The notes beneath the pieces were generated by a model that was given only the letters and a program-made list of their open reading frames with translations, did no database searches and was not told the origin of the DNA. From NCBI GenBank assembly GCA_938016265.1, contig CALLWB010000046.1:1-64000 (forward strand): a DNA stretch of 64,000 bases, written 5' to 3'. The stretch's first letter is position 1, and the number at the start of each line of letters is the position of its first letter. The stretch is from an uncultured Saprospiraceae bacterium. GTDB taxonomy: Bacteria; Bacteroidota; Bacteroidia; Chitinophagales; Saprospiraceae. The position numbers and the translations under genes were made by a program. This document shows positions 52,522-63,600 of the stretch, piece after piece.

Positions 52522-54255
52522 TTAGTTGGTATCACAGGCATCACCTATGCCATCGCCGTCTGTGTCAGATTGATTTGTGTTCTGAACAGCTGGGCAATTA
52601 TCGCAAGCATCACCAACAGTGTCCGTATCTCCGTCTGACTGATCAAGGTTTGCATTGTAGGGACAATTATCGCAAGCATCGCCTAATGTATCACCATCTG
52701 TATCTACTTGTGCGGTATTGGCAACACTTGGGCAGTTGTCACATGGATCACCGACATCATCGGAGTCGGAGTCTTGCTGGCCGACGTTTGCTACTTCTGG
52801 GCAGTTATCGCAGGCATCTCCGAACATATCGGTATCGGTATCATTTTGATCAATATTTTCTACTCTTGTGCAATTGTCATTCATATCGGGAATACCGTCA
52901 GCGTCATCGTCAAAATCGCAGGCATCACCTTCTCCATCACCATCCAAATCATTCTGATTGGCGTTGGAGTTGTTCGGACAGTTATCGCAAACATCTCCAA
53001 TCCCATCGCTATCGGCATCTAGTTGAGCAGGATTGGGGGTCATTGGACATACATCTACTGCATTTAATATCCCGTCATTATCCATATCAGGGTCATTTGC
53101 ATTAAGCAATAAATCGCCATCTATATCCGGGTCACAAAGGTCTCCGATGAAATCGCCATCAATATCCGATTGGTCGTTATTGGCGACCGAAGGACAGTTA
53201 TCACAAACATCTCCGACCACGTCACCATCAGCATCCTCTTGCATCATATTAGCAATCATTGGACAATTATCCACCGCATTGTCCAAGGTATCATTATCCA
53301 TATCCAAATCACAAACATCTCCAATACCATCGTTGTCAAAATCCAATTGGTCAGGATTGAACAAATTAGGGCAATTGTCACATTCATCTCCTAGTAAATC
53401 TTCATCAGGATCATTCTGCGAAACAGCGGCATCGTTAGGACAATAATCACAGACATCTCCAAAACCATCACTATCTGAATCCGTTTGAGTACTATTAGAA
53501 TCACAAGCACAATTATCTGTGGAGTTGAGCACTCCGTCTCCATCCATATCAGAGGATACCACTAAACCATCGAAATCACCATTAGCAAGATAAATTCCTA
53601 GATTTGAACCAAGCGCTGCTGAATCTTCTTTGACGCAAACGTACCATTCTCCAGCAATTTCCTGAAGAAAATAAGGAGTAAGAAATCGTTCACCTGAATC
53701 AAACTTCAGATCTGCTAATACTACGTATCCAGATTCAAAATCGTAGGCCAGACGGACATACATTTGATCGATAGAAGATATGTAGCTATTGTATCTTGCT
53801 TCAATTGTAGGGTCGGCTAATATCGTATTGATTTCTGCCTGATCTGGTGGCGGGTAAAGTCCTACTGCGTTATTGATATTTCCTGTATGGTAGGCATTTA
53901 ACATCTGGCACATTGCTTCAAATGGGGAAGATCTAGTGTTAAATGGTTGTGCACCAATAGTTGGATCAATCAAACCAGACATTGAATCAGGAAATACAAT
54001 CCCATCTACGGGGTATAGAAATAAGCTATCACAAATTCTATTGATGGAGTCCTGTTCAAAACCAGAAGTATCAATAGGAATTGCCAACAAAATACCTCCA
54101 GGCATAAAGTCAGGAAAGGTATCTAAAGTAATGATTGCATCATTACCACTTTCTTCATTGGATGAATCAGCAAATAGCGCCGAATTAGCCAGCAACATAA
54201 TTGCTAAAATCCAACAACAATTCAACACTTTTTGACTCTTAATAAATCTATTCAT
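52522..54255 (-). CDS. Thrombospondin type 3 repeat calcium-binding protein
   Basis: 577 aa. Signal peptide (ends NSALFAD). Residues about 30-230 are a globular part (SINRICDSLFLYPVDGIVFP; RYNSYISSIDQMYVRLAYDFESGY). From about 245 to the end there are about a dozen TSP3 repeats (DNCPxxxNxxQxDxDxDGxGDxCD), rich in Asp and binding Ca2+ in the known family. The coding DNA of the array is strongly repetitive. The protein ends directly in DGIGDACDTN with no T9SS tail. In Bacteroidota, TSP3 arrays often act as stiff spacers before OmpA or adhesion domains; here the spacer is terminal, which is unusual. Clustered with secreted neighbours. Confidence 0.88.
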   Translation of the reverse strand: MNRFIKSQKVLNCCWILAIMLLANSALFADSSNEESGNDAIITLDTFPDFMPGGILLAIPIDTSGFEQDSINRICDSLFLYPVDGIVFPDSMSGLIDPTIGAQPFNTRSSPFEAMCQMLNAYHTGNINNAVGLYPPPDQAEINTILADPTIEARYNSYISSIDQMYVRLAYDFESGYVVLADLKFDSGERFLTPYFLQEIAGEWYVCVKEDSAALGSNLGIYLANGDFDGLVVSSDMDGDGVLNSTDNCACDSNSTQTDSDSDGFGDVCDYCPNDAAVSQNDPDEDLLGDECDNCPNLFNPDQLDFDNDGIGDVCDLDMDNDTLDNAVDNCPMIANMMQEDADGDVVGDVCDNCPSVANNDQSDIDGDFIGDLCDPDIDGDLLLNANDPDMDNDGILNAVDVCPMTPNPAQLDADSDGIGDVCDNCPNNSNANQNDLDGDGEGDACDFDDDADGIPDMNDNCTRVENIDQNDTDTDMFGDACDNCPEVANVGQQDSDSDDVGDPCDNCPSVANTAQVDTDGDTLGDACDNCPYNANLDQSDGDTDTVGDACDNCPAVQNTNQSDTDGDGIGDACDTN

Positions 54256-54304
54256 TGTTCAATATTATATAATCACTTTGAATTAATGATATTTTAAATA
54301 ATAG

Positions 54305-55456
54305 CTACCAGCATCTTTGCGAAACTACGTTTACAGCAACTTTTTTAGAATAAAAAGAAGCAAAGGTAACAGATCCCTCAACATCTACTTTCCCACAAAG
54401 GCTACCAAAAGTTTCTGTTGGCGATCCTTTACACTTTTTTAGTACAGGGAACGAGGCACTACCAATGACTACTAATTGTGCTTCAATTAATTTACCACCG
54501 AGCACATCAACCCCAACACCTCCAGTGATGGAACCTCCTGCTTTCAGTTCAAAACAAAACTCATTCTCCTCCGGTGTACATCCAGTTTTTATGGAGGCTT
54601 CGGCCGCTCCATTTAATCCAACTCCAACAATAATGTTTGCCTCTGCAACATAAGGAATTCTGTAAGGGACAGGAAGCGCACATGATATTCCACCGGCAAG
54701 GCTCGCACTTCCAGAAGGCTTAAAGTAGGATTTAATGCACTCACTACCATCTGGGCAACAAAGTTTTCCTCCAGCAAAAGTTAATCCTCCAGATATAGAA
54801 ACCGATGGTGTACAAGGACCAGGTAAATAACTCGCAAACCGCTGTAATTTACTTTCAAGAATATCTCCACTAAACTCTGTAGGAGTATGGCTAATTTCAA
54901 AATCTTCATCTACTACTTTTATGGTTGTAGTAATGTCTTCTGTATTTGTACCGCAGGTAACTCTTAAGGTCACCTCTACTTCACCTGTTGCAAAAGTAAC
55001 AGCAGGAGCTGTAGTAGGAGAAAGGACGGACACCTCAATCTGACTTTTCACACTTGGAGGATCTATGGTAATTTCGAACTGATCTTTTGTTATTGGGTCT
55101 CCTTTTTTCCAGCAACATATTTTGGGTTCTGCAGATACAGACTCTAAATCGACAATAGTCACTTTTACCTGGTCAGTCGTCCTACTTGAAAAGTTACTCC
55201 CTATCACCGTTAAGGTATAGGTTGTTGTTTCCGTTGGATTTGCTTCAGGCATACCAGATCTAGGATCGCTTAATCCAGTGGTTGGTTCCCATATATAACA
55301 CTTATCAGAGGAATTCTCCGTACCAAGTGTTACAGACTCTCCTTCACAAACGTCCTGATCTGGGCCAGCTTGTCCCAATACCGTTCCACCGAACAGCGCT
55401 ATCAGAAAACAGATACTTAAAATTTGCTTATAAAGCATTTGTGGTATATTTTTCAT
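54305..55456 (-). CDS. Secreted hypothetical protein with N-terminal Ig-like unit
   Basis: 383 aa. Signal peptide, either from M1 or M7 (LYKQILSICFLIALFGGTVLGQ). Residues about 30-105 form an Ig-like unit of the type in the neighbours (CEGESVTLGTENSSDKCYIWEPTTGLSDP...TTTYTLTV). A second beta unit follows, with a CCWKKGDP motif. The C-terminal 190 residues are Gly/Ser-rich with paired Cys (LTFAGGKLCCPDGSEC, GSASLAGGISC, KAGGSITGGVGVDVLGG) and read like alternating amphipathic strands, possibly a beta helix or fibre. No T9SS tail. No family was recognised for the C-terminal part. Runs with the surface-protein genes on both sides. Confidence 0.72.
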   Translation of the reverse strand: MKNIPQMLYKQILSICFLIALFGGTVLGQAGPDQDVCEGESVTLGTENSSDKCYIWEPTTGLSDPRSGMPEANPTETTTYTLTVIGSNFSSRTTDQVKVTIVDLESVSAEPKICCWKKGDPITKDQFEITIDPPSVKSQIEVSVLSPTTAPAVTFATGEVEVTLRVTCGTNTEDITTTIKVVDEDFEISHTPTEFSGDILESKLQRFASYLPGPCTPSVSISGGLTFAGGKLCCPDGSECIKSYFKPSGSASLAGGISCALPVPYRIPYVAEANIIVGVGLNGAAEASIKTGCTPEENEFCFELKAGGSITGGVGVDVLGGKLIEAQLVVIGSASFPVLKKCKGSPTETFGSLCGKVDVEGSVTFASFYSKKVAVNVVSQRCW

Positions 55457-55491
55457 TTCAAAAATGAGTTTTAAAACTATTCAATCCTTAA

Positions 55492-57633
55492 TTAATATTG
55501 AAACAATGCTCCCCGACCAATATTCGGTCTTAAGAAATCTTGTATATCAACATTTTGAACTTCACCATTTATATCTAAATCTCCTGGCAAATATCCGGGT
55601 AAACCGATCATTGGGAGTATAGAATTGTAATCTGAATTTTGAACCTGCCCATTCCCATTATAATCTCCACTAATCATTCCATAATATCCTCCTCCTAAAT
55701 CTTTTATTCCAGTCAGACCACCAAACGTATTAGAATAATCACCTGTAAAATCATAAGAAAAAACGCCAGTAGTATTCCTACCAATTTTATTGCTGGACAT
55801 CACACCAACATGATTTCGATGATAGATAGAAACATAAAAACTATCTACTGGATTGGTCATGGCCATTTTGAGCGTTGTCCCGTCGATATCAATGATATTT
55901 CCATCATTGGTCAACAATGCTGCTACTGTATCTACGGAGGTCGTATTGGATTCGTCCGCCCTTGTTGTGACTAATATCCAGTCTGTAACATTAGGGGGAA
56001 AATCGGTCACTATTTCCATTCCAGAATAATTCCAGGGATATCCTCCAAAAGGTTGGTTTTCTGGTATCAGTAAATTCGAATTGAGGGTAGTGGACATCAT
56101 GCCTGATCCAACATAGCTTCCTTCCAGCAGGGCCTTTAAGAAAAGCTGTATTCGATCTTGAGCAATGGTTGTTGCGTCAGGTCCGTTTTTAAGTGGTTCC
56201 TGATTTCCTACGTAGTCTGTTGCTCTTGTAAAGAAGGAATAGGCGACCCCATCCACCCCAACAAACTGATAAGTCGTATCCATGATTCCTGTTTGATGGA
56301 CGGTAAATGGCCCACCATCTTCAGAGACATAGAGATCATAAAAATCGAGCCCACAACCTCCTGTATCATCAAACCCTGTCCAGTTCAGATCAATCGTGGT
56401 CCCTGAAACAGCGTCAAGTGGATCGACCATACTCATAGGAGGAAAGGCGTCTACCGTATTGAAAATGGTTGGTGTTACGATTGGAGCATTAATATCAAAA
56501 ACGATAGAGGCATCAGCAAAAATTGTATCTCTGGTAACGTCGGTATCTTTAGGTCTTACGCTAAAACTAACAAACCCTTCTCCCCTTTTTGGGATGGTAT
56601 CATTAAATCGATTTACAGCAGTATCATTGACTGGTAAAAATCCAATCAATGCATCGGCCGGAGGCAACCCAGTTAAAGGATCTATCGATTCTAAAATCCA
56701 GAAGGCTTCATGTGTTACTACATCAAACCCAGCAGTAAAATCAACATAAACGCCTAGTGAGTCAATAACATCTAATCGCTCATAATGATACGTGCTATTT
56801 GGCGGCACATTAAAAACGAATGATCCGAAACCAAAAGAACTTAATCGGAAACTATAGATATTTACTTTTGGATCAAGCGCGTGTGTAATAATTACTTTTT
56901 GCGCAGGCGCTGTGGCGTATTTGGGATCATTTTCATAACGTATTGTATAGTCTAGTACATCGTTTATTGACACCCAGCGTTCTGGTCCGACACCGATTGG
57001 TCCGATTATGTCGTTTGGATCAACGGCATGGGGAATTGGGATGTCGATATCATCGTCATCATCAGTATCATCGTCGTCATCGCAGTCATCCTGATCGATC
57101 TCTACGGTTGTTGATTTTTTCTCATCGCAGTCTGCGCCGTCTTTGGAAGCGGTAACAGAATATGTGCCACCTGAGGTGACCGTTATTGCTCCACCTGTTT
57201 CTCCTGTTGACCAGGTCAGTGTACAGTCCGGGCAATCAGCAGAGGCTGTTAGATTTACCTCGACAGGATCTCCGTCACAAATGGTTCGCTTGCCTCCTCC
57301 TGCTATTAGCAAGTTGAATTCGCCTTCCGGATCTTCCAGGGTAGCGGTCTCTGAGCCTTCGCAATCTTTGCTGTCTTTTACGGTTATCTCATAGCTTCCG
57401 GCCTCCACCCCGTCAAAAAAGTTGGACCCTTGAAATCCGCCACCATCTTTTGAATATTGATAGGGAGGATTACCATTATTAACTTGTACTGTTATCGAGC
57501 CGTCTGACTCTCCAACACAAGAAGGTTCCTGATAACTAAAGGTGATTTGACCGTCTACATTTAGCGCTAAGAATCCGAAAATCATTAGGGCTAAAAGGGC
57601 TTTCAAATCTGTTTTATAGAATAGCTTAATCAT
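55492..57633 (-). CDS. Secreted SprB-like/DUF7619 protein with dockerin-like C-terminus
   Basis: 713 aa. Signal peptide (ends LNVDGQ). A first unit at about 30-110 resembles SprB repeats (CVGESDGSITVQVNNGNPPYQYSKDGGGF). An Ig-like unit follows (ICDGDPVEVNLTASADC), then an acidic linker (DDDDDTDDDDDID). Residues about 200-400 form a DUF7619-type block (AVDPNDIIGPIGVGPERWVSINDVLDYTIRYEND...ASIVFDINAPI). A fibronectin III-like unit (IDLNWTGFDDTGGCGLDFYDLYVSEDGG) comes next. The last 80 residues contain two dockerin-like Ca loops (SGDYNGNGQVQNSDYN; GDLDINGEVQNVDIQD). A dockerin without a nearby scaffoldin could be a cell-surface retention domain. The gene starts 44 bp after the CARDB giant. Confidence 0.83.
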   Translation of the reverse strand: MIKLFYKTDLKALLALMIFGFLALNVDGQITFSYQEPSCVGESDGSITVQVNNGNPPYQYSKDGGGFQGSNFFDGVEAGSYEITVKDSKDCEGSETATLEDPEGEFNLLIAGGGKRTICDGDPVEVNLTASADCPDCTLTWSTGETGGAITVTSGGTYSVTASKDGADCDEKKSTTVEIDQDDCDDDDDTDDDDDIDIPIPHAVDPNDIIGPIGVGPERWVSINDVLDYTIRYENDPKYATAPAQKVIITHALDPKVNIYSFRLSSFGFGSFVFNVPPNSTYHYERLDVIDSLGVYVDFTAGFDVVTHEAFWILESIDPLTGLPPADALIGFLPVNDTAVNRFNDTIPKRGEGFVSFSVRPKDTDVTRDTIFADASIVFDINAPIVTPTIFNTVDAFPPMSMVDPLDAVSGTTIDLNWTGFDDTGGCGLDFYDLYVSEDGGPFTVHQTGIMDTTYQFVGVDGVAYSFFTRATDYVGNQEPLKNGPDATTIAQDRIQLFLKALLEGSYVGSGMMSTTLNSNLLIPENQPFGGYPWNYSGMEIVTDFPPNVTDWILVTTRADESNTTSVDTVAALLTNDGNIIDIDGTTLKMAMTNPVDSFYVSIYHRNHVGVMSSNKIGRNTTGVFSYDFTGDYSNTFGGLTGIKDLGGGYYGMISGDYNGNGQVQNSDYNSILPMIGLPGYLPGDLDINGEVQNVDIQDFLRPNIGRGALFQY

Positions 57634-57677
57634 GGCTATTATTTTAATTTAATTCTCGTTTCAATTAATTAAATGCT

Positions 57678-60600
57678 TTAATCCAGAATTCTGAATCGCA
57701 GTCGTTGTGATGTATTTGCTCTGGAATATACAGTATAGGCTCCTAATCCACCAGGTCGTAAGACATTTTGTGGACCGCCTAATTCTCTAAACTCCATATA
57801 TAAATCCTTAATGCCGTATTGAAGTCCTGATGTCGAAAATGACAGTGGTGCATCCCTTAGAGATACAAGCCTTCTAATTGGAATATCAAGGTCATTGTTC
57901 CCGCCATTTGTAAACTGAATAGTGATGGCTACAATTCTATTAAACCGTGCATTTGGAGGATGAAGAACATTCTTTAGCAACACCTCTCCTGTTCCTGTTT
58001 CAATAGTAAATCCATCTTGTAAAAGAGCCGTTTCTAAACTTGGTTTTTCTAGAATTACATCATACAATCCGAGTGCTTCTCCATTGAGATCGAAGGTTAC
58101 GTAGATGACTGTAGGATCTATATAGAGGATGTCAGTAGAGATAATTGTACCAAGCGCAGGATTGTCCAGTTTGGCAGTCATACCCTCTATAAATTTAGAT
58201 CCATCAATTTTAACAGTAATAGATCCTGCATCTCCTCCAACATTGGCAGAGACTTCCCTGATTTCAAACTCCAAAATAGACGCCAGTAAGTCAATGGTTT
58301 GATCACTTGCTGATGAACCACCGTAGACTGCAAGGTAATAAATACCTTGTTGCAGAACAGGAACTACTAAGTCTTGGTTTCCTTGAACGATATCATCATG
58401 ACTGTAGTCGAAATTTGATCTATCCGGCACTTCGCCAAAACTTAGATACATTTCATTTCCGCTATTCAGTGCATTGTAACTTGCAAGGTCTATTAGTAAA
58501 CTTTCTCCTGTGAGCGAGTCTGGTACTACGATTTGGTAGAAGATTGGATAATCATTGCCCAGGGTGGTATTTTCAAGGGTGTCAATGACCAATTCTTTTA
58601 CGTCAACATTTACTTGGTTGATAGAGGCTAGTACGTTGTTCGAATCTACCGTTTCAAAGATATTATTCAAAACATCTGTTTGAACGATGACGTAGTAGTC
58701 GCCTAATGCCAATCCTGGCAATGAAGCAGTAACGGTATGTGTTTCTTCCGTATTAGGAGCAAGATTTATAGTCAGTTGTTCAGTGGTCATTAGGACATCA
58801 GAAACATCAAACACATTGTCTTCGCTGAAATAAATAGCTTCGCTCATCACACCTGTGGCAGGATTAACACCAATATTCTTAATGTTCCAATCCAATGTGA
58901 TTTCTCCTCCTGCAAAAGCCATTGCTGGAGCATTGATACTCGTGACAATCAAATCTGATGGTGGCGGCTGAACGATATTTATCAATGAACTGGATTCGTT
59001 ATTATTTTCAGCCAGGTGTTCATAGATTACACTATTTACATCCGTCTTCATAAGTACCACATAATTCCCAACAGCAGAAGCCGGCAAGAACACTTGAATT
59101 GTATCTGTGTAAGAGGCGCCTGCTGCCAACTCACCAATTCTTGCTAAATTACCCAACACTTCGTCATCATTATCCAGTACAAAATCACTGGACAAGAAGA
59201 ATTTATCATTCCATGTAGAACCGTAAGTAGGTCCTGTCCCCTGATTGGTAATTGTCCAGACGATATCAATAGGTTGTCCGGCAGTACCTGTTACTGGCAC
59301 TTCGAAGGTAGATATTGTTAAGTCAGATGGGTCACGCAAAGTTATTGTTATTGGTTCTGGTGCTCCTGAAGAATCTCTTACCAGGACATTTTGTAGTATT
59401 CTGGTTGTAGCATTGTTGTTATAATCGATATCATTGGTTATCTCTGTGTGGTCTGCTACCATAAATAAGTAATAATCTCCAAATAAATTTTCAGGGAGCA
59501 CAGCACTTTCTCCTTCGACTACATATTCATTGGTATTAATACTATCACCGAAGATTGCCCAGTCAAATACGAATACATCTGTAGGATCGTAGATGGTATC
59601 TGTTGAAAGATAAAGTCCATCATACCAATACCAGTAATTCTCAAATGCAGTATAATCTCCTAGGTTTTCGTTGATCCATCTTACCGGTATAGTGTCACCA
59701 GTCATTGCCTCTGTAACCGTCATGAAGCATCGAACACTCAAATCCATTTCTGGTGCAGTGACAAATACCGGACTTCCCATTATGTTGTTTAGGGTGTCGA
59801 AACGTTCATAGATCGCATCATTTCCATCTGTAAAGACATAAACATAGCACGTATTATTTGCTAGGCCACCTTGAAGCATTGGAATTTGAATCATGGTAGT
59901 ATCCATGTACATCGAATCCACTGCTAAAGTGTCAGTTGCTCCAATTAGATATTGAGTCAATTGGATGGCGCTATCCGGGTGTACCCATACTGGGTTTGCT
60001 GACAAATATACATCATCGGCCCATCCGCCAGTCGCGTCTGCCATTCCCATGTTCTCAACAATATAAGACATTGGAATAGTAGATCCTGCTAAAATGGAAT
60101 CTGGTAATGTAACATCGGTAACTGCTAAGTCTGCCCAAGGACCAAGAGTGACATCAATACTAGTATTACTTCTTATTCTATTGTTAAGTGTATCACCTTC
60201 TTCATATACACGATCTTTGTAGTCGGTATCAACATAGAGGTAATAGGTGCCGTCATATCCGTTAGGAATCATAACGGTAACTTGATTGTAGACAGAACTA
60301 TCTACCTCCAGGGTGTTGGTAGGTGTAGAAACTTCGCCAATAATTTCTACCAACTCATCGTCATAAACAGGACTATTGGAGATTAAAATCTGATCTTTCC
60401 AGGATTCTGTTCTCACATCTACTGGTCCGACATTTTTCACTTCATAGAAGATGTCTATCATTTTGCCTGCGGTATCTACTGCAGGGTTGGTAATATTCAC
60501 TACCGTTAAATCAGGATGAAAGATATCAATCGGGATGGTGACCATATTATTCCCTTCATTGATGTATTCATAAACCTGGTTAGAATTATCTGTTTTTATT

Positions 60601-63600
60601 TGTAGGTAATATCTGCCGGTAAGATTATCAGGTATAGAAACCGTAGTAGTTCTGGTATACGTCTCTCCTGGCAACATACTTGTTCCATTTTCTGAAGTAC
60701 CACCTAAATAATTGCTGTAGGGGGAATTTAAAAATACAGAATCAGAAGTTAAATATACTCGATCAATCCAAACCGGAGAATTTGGACCGGACCCTCCTTG
60801 ATTTTGCACAGTCCATTCGACTGCAATTGGTTCCCGAATACCAGCAGTTGCTGGTGTATTGGTATTTATAATCACAAAATCGGTTGGAGGAGTAAGAATC
60901 ACATTTATGGAATCTCCCGTACCAACATTGTTTTCTTCATATACATATTCATATACCTTATTATTTTGATCCGCTTCTACATGGAAATAGTATTTGCCAT
61001 ATATACCGTTTGGAATCGTTACTGGCATAACAGCATTGTAGGAAGTACCAGATGCAAGTACACCAGTATGTTGCAGGTCTCCAAGGAAATTTGCGGTGTT
61101 TTCATCAAATACTTCATCTTCAGAAAAATAGATTCTGTCCTTCCAAGTACCTACAATGGAGCTACCTCCTCCTTCATTGGTAGTTGTCCAGGATACGTCT
61201 ACAGTTGTGCCTGAGAATACATTTCGAGGAGAAATGACGTTGCTCACTTGAAGATCTGGCGGTGGAGTCAAATCAATAACCGAAGCTGGTGATTTGAAGT
61301 CTGAGTTATTCGTTTCATCTGCTTCTGCAATGGAGTTAAACCCATCCGCCACTACAAAGAAATAATAGAGCCCAAATACACCATCTGGCAGCGTAACAGT
61401 CCCAGACTGAGAATAACTTGATCCACTGGCAAGGAAACTTTGATTGGCGATACCGCCTAAATAGAAATCTACGTTCGTATCTAAAACGCTATCTGCAGAC
61501 AAGTATACTGCGTCACTCCATTGAACAAGCGTATTTCCATTTCCAATATTACTCACTTCATAGGATACTCCTACATTCTGACTAGAGAAGGCAGTTGGAG
61601 GCGCCTGGACATTTCCAATCGTCAAATCCGGGAAATCACGCATAGTCAATGTTTGAATCGGACCAGGTGTTTCCATGCATAAGTTCTTAGCGACTACTCT
61701 CCAATTGTAAGTAGCACCTGAAACTAAACTACTGCTGTTTGCAGATGTCGTTATGTAGTTGATTTGGGTCAAGTTTCCTACGAAAGGCGTGGAAGGTTGA
61801 CCAGTTGTGGCATCCCAAACATATAGATCATAGCTTGTTGCATTCGCTCCAGGCGCCCAACTAAAGGCGATCGGAGCAGCTACATCACCTATAGCATCCG
61901 CGGGCACCATATTAGAAACTTGTCCTACAATGGTTGTAGCGGGGATCACTTCAATTTCAATTGCTTTAGTATAGTTACAACCTTGAATGTTTGTTATGGT
62001 CGTGTAATAGGTCGTTGTCACCAATGGTGATTCAGTAATCGACATGGTAGAAGCGCCAGTACTCCATAAGTAAGTATCTCCATTTGAAGCGCTAATTGTG
62101 ATTGCATCTCCTTCGCAAATTGTTGTGCCTGTGATATTCGTAGATAGTACCGGTTCAAGTGGGAATTCTACTACAATCGTATCGCTGTTTTCACAACCAT
62201 TGTTGTCGAAATGAGTAACAACATATGTCCCAGGCATAACAGCAGTTACGGAAGCAGCGGTCGCTCCATCTGACCAGTAAATATCTGTAGTAATATCCGA
62301 TGTTAATGCGATAGCACCTCCTTCACAAATGATTATTGTATCCTGATCAGGTGTTATAACTGGTCTTGTTGGTAATGGTAATGTTGTTATGGTGACCGCA
62401 GCGTCATCAAACTGATTGCAGCCCACACCATTGTATGCATTGACCGTGTAGGTAGTTGTTACCAACGGATTTACATTAATTGAACTTGCTATTTCTCCTG
62501 TGCTCCAGATAAACTCTAGTGCAGTACCATCAACAGTTAGTGTAACAGAATCACCAGAGCATGTTGTCAAGTCTTGTGTGATACTCGTAATTTCTGGTAC
62601 AGGGATAACGGTAACATCTATACTATCCTGATACGTACAATTTGAAGAATTGGTGATGTCCACATAATATCTTGTACTAACATTAGGTGTTACGAATATT
62701 GACTGGTCGGTATCTCCAGTATTCCAACTGTAAGTCAGCCCATTTTGTACTACTAAATTAGCCGTTTCTCCTTCGCAAATTGTTGTGTTTCCAGTGATGT
62801 ACGGATTCGGTGGGTCGATCAGGGTAATATCCTTGGTCGCAGGGCAACCGTAGGTATTGATGTGTGATACAGAATATGTAGCTGGTTGGAACACCCATAT
62901 AGACTGTGCCGTAGCACCTGTTGACCAAATAATAGAATCCGGGAAATTTGAGGAAACTAATAAAATGGAATCCGCATCGCAGAAAGTCAGTGTCGAGGAC
63001 CCTGTAGCCACAATAATTGGGGATACTGGAATCGGCAAGACGGTAACTGTTACACTTTCTACATCCGTACCAGAACTACAAGCTCCATTGGAGGCAGTAA
63101 CAGAGTACGTTGTTGTATTTGTAGGACTCACATAATTGAATCTTCCATACTGTCCATTGCTCCAATTATAATTGGTCGCATTCCCCATCACCTCTAGTCT
63201 TATTGATTTTCCATAACAAACACTTGTATCTTCTGTTATATCAACAATGACGGGAGGTGGCAAAACAGGTGAAACGGAGATTGTTCTCGACCTCACAAAA
63301 GTACACCCTTGCGAATTGGTAACGGTAACAGAATAAGTAGTACTTGTAGTCGGACTAACTGTTATTCCCGAAGAAACAGCGCCAGTATTCCAAAGATAAG
63401 TAGACCCATTAATAACTGAAATTGTAGCAGACGAGCCTTCACAGATGCTAGTAGGACCACTTAAATATGGTGTAGGAGAACCGGAGATCGTCCTTGTCGA
63501 AACGGCAGTACATCCCGTTATAGTATCTGTATGTGTAACCGAATAATAACCGGGTTGGGTAACAAATATGGAGGGTGTAATTGCACCAGTGTTCCAAAAA

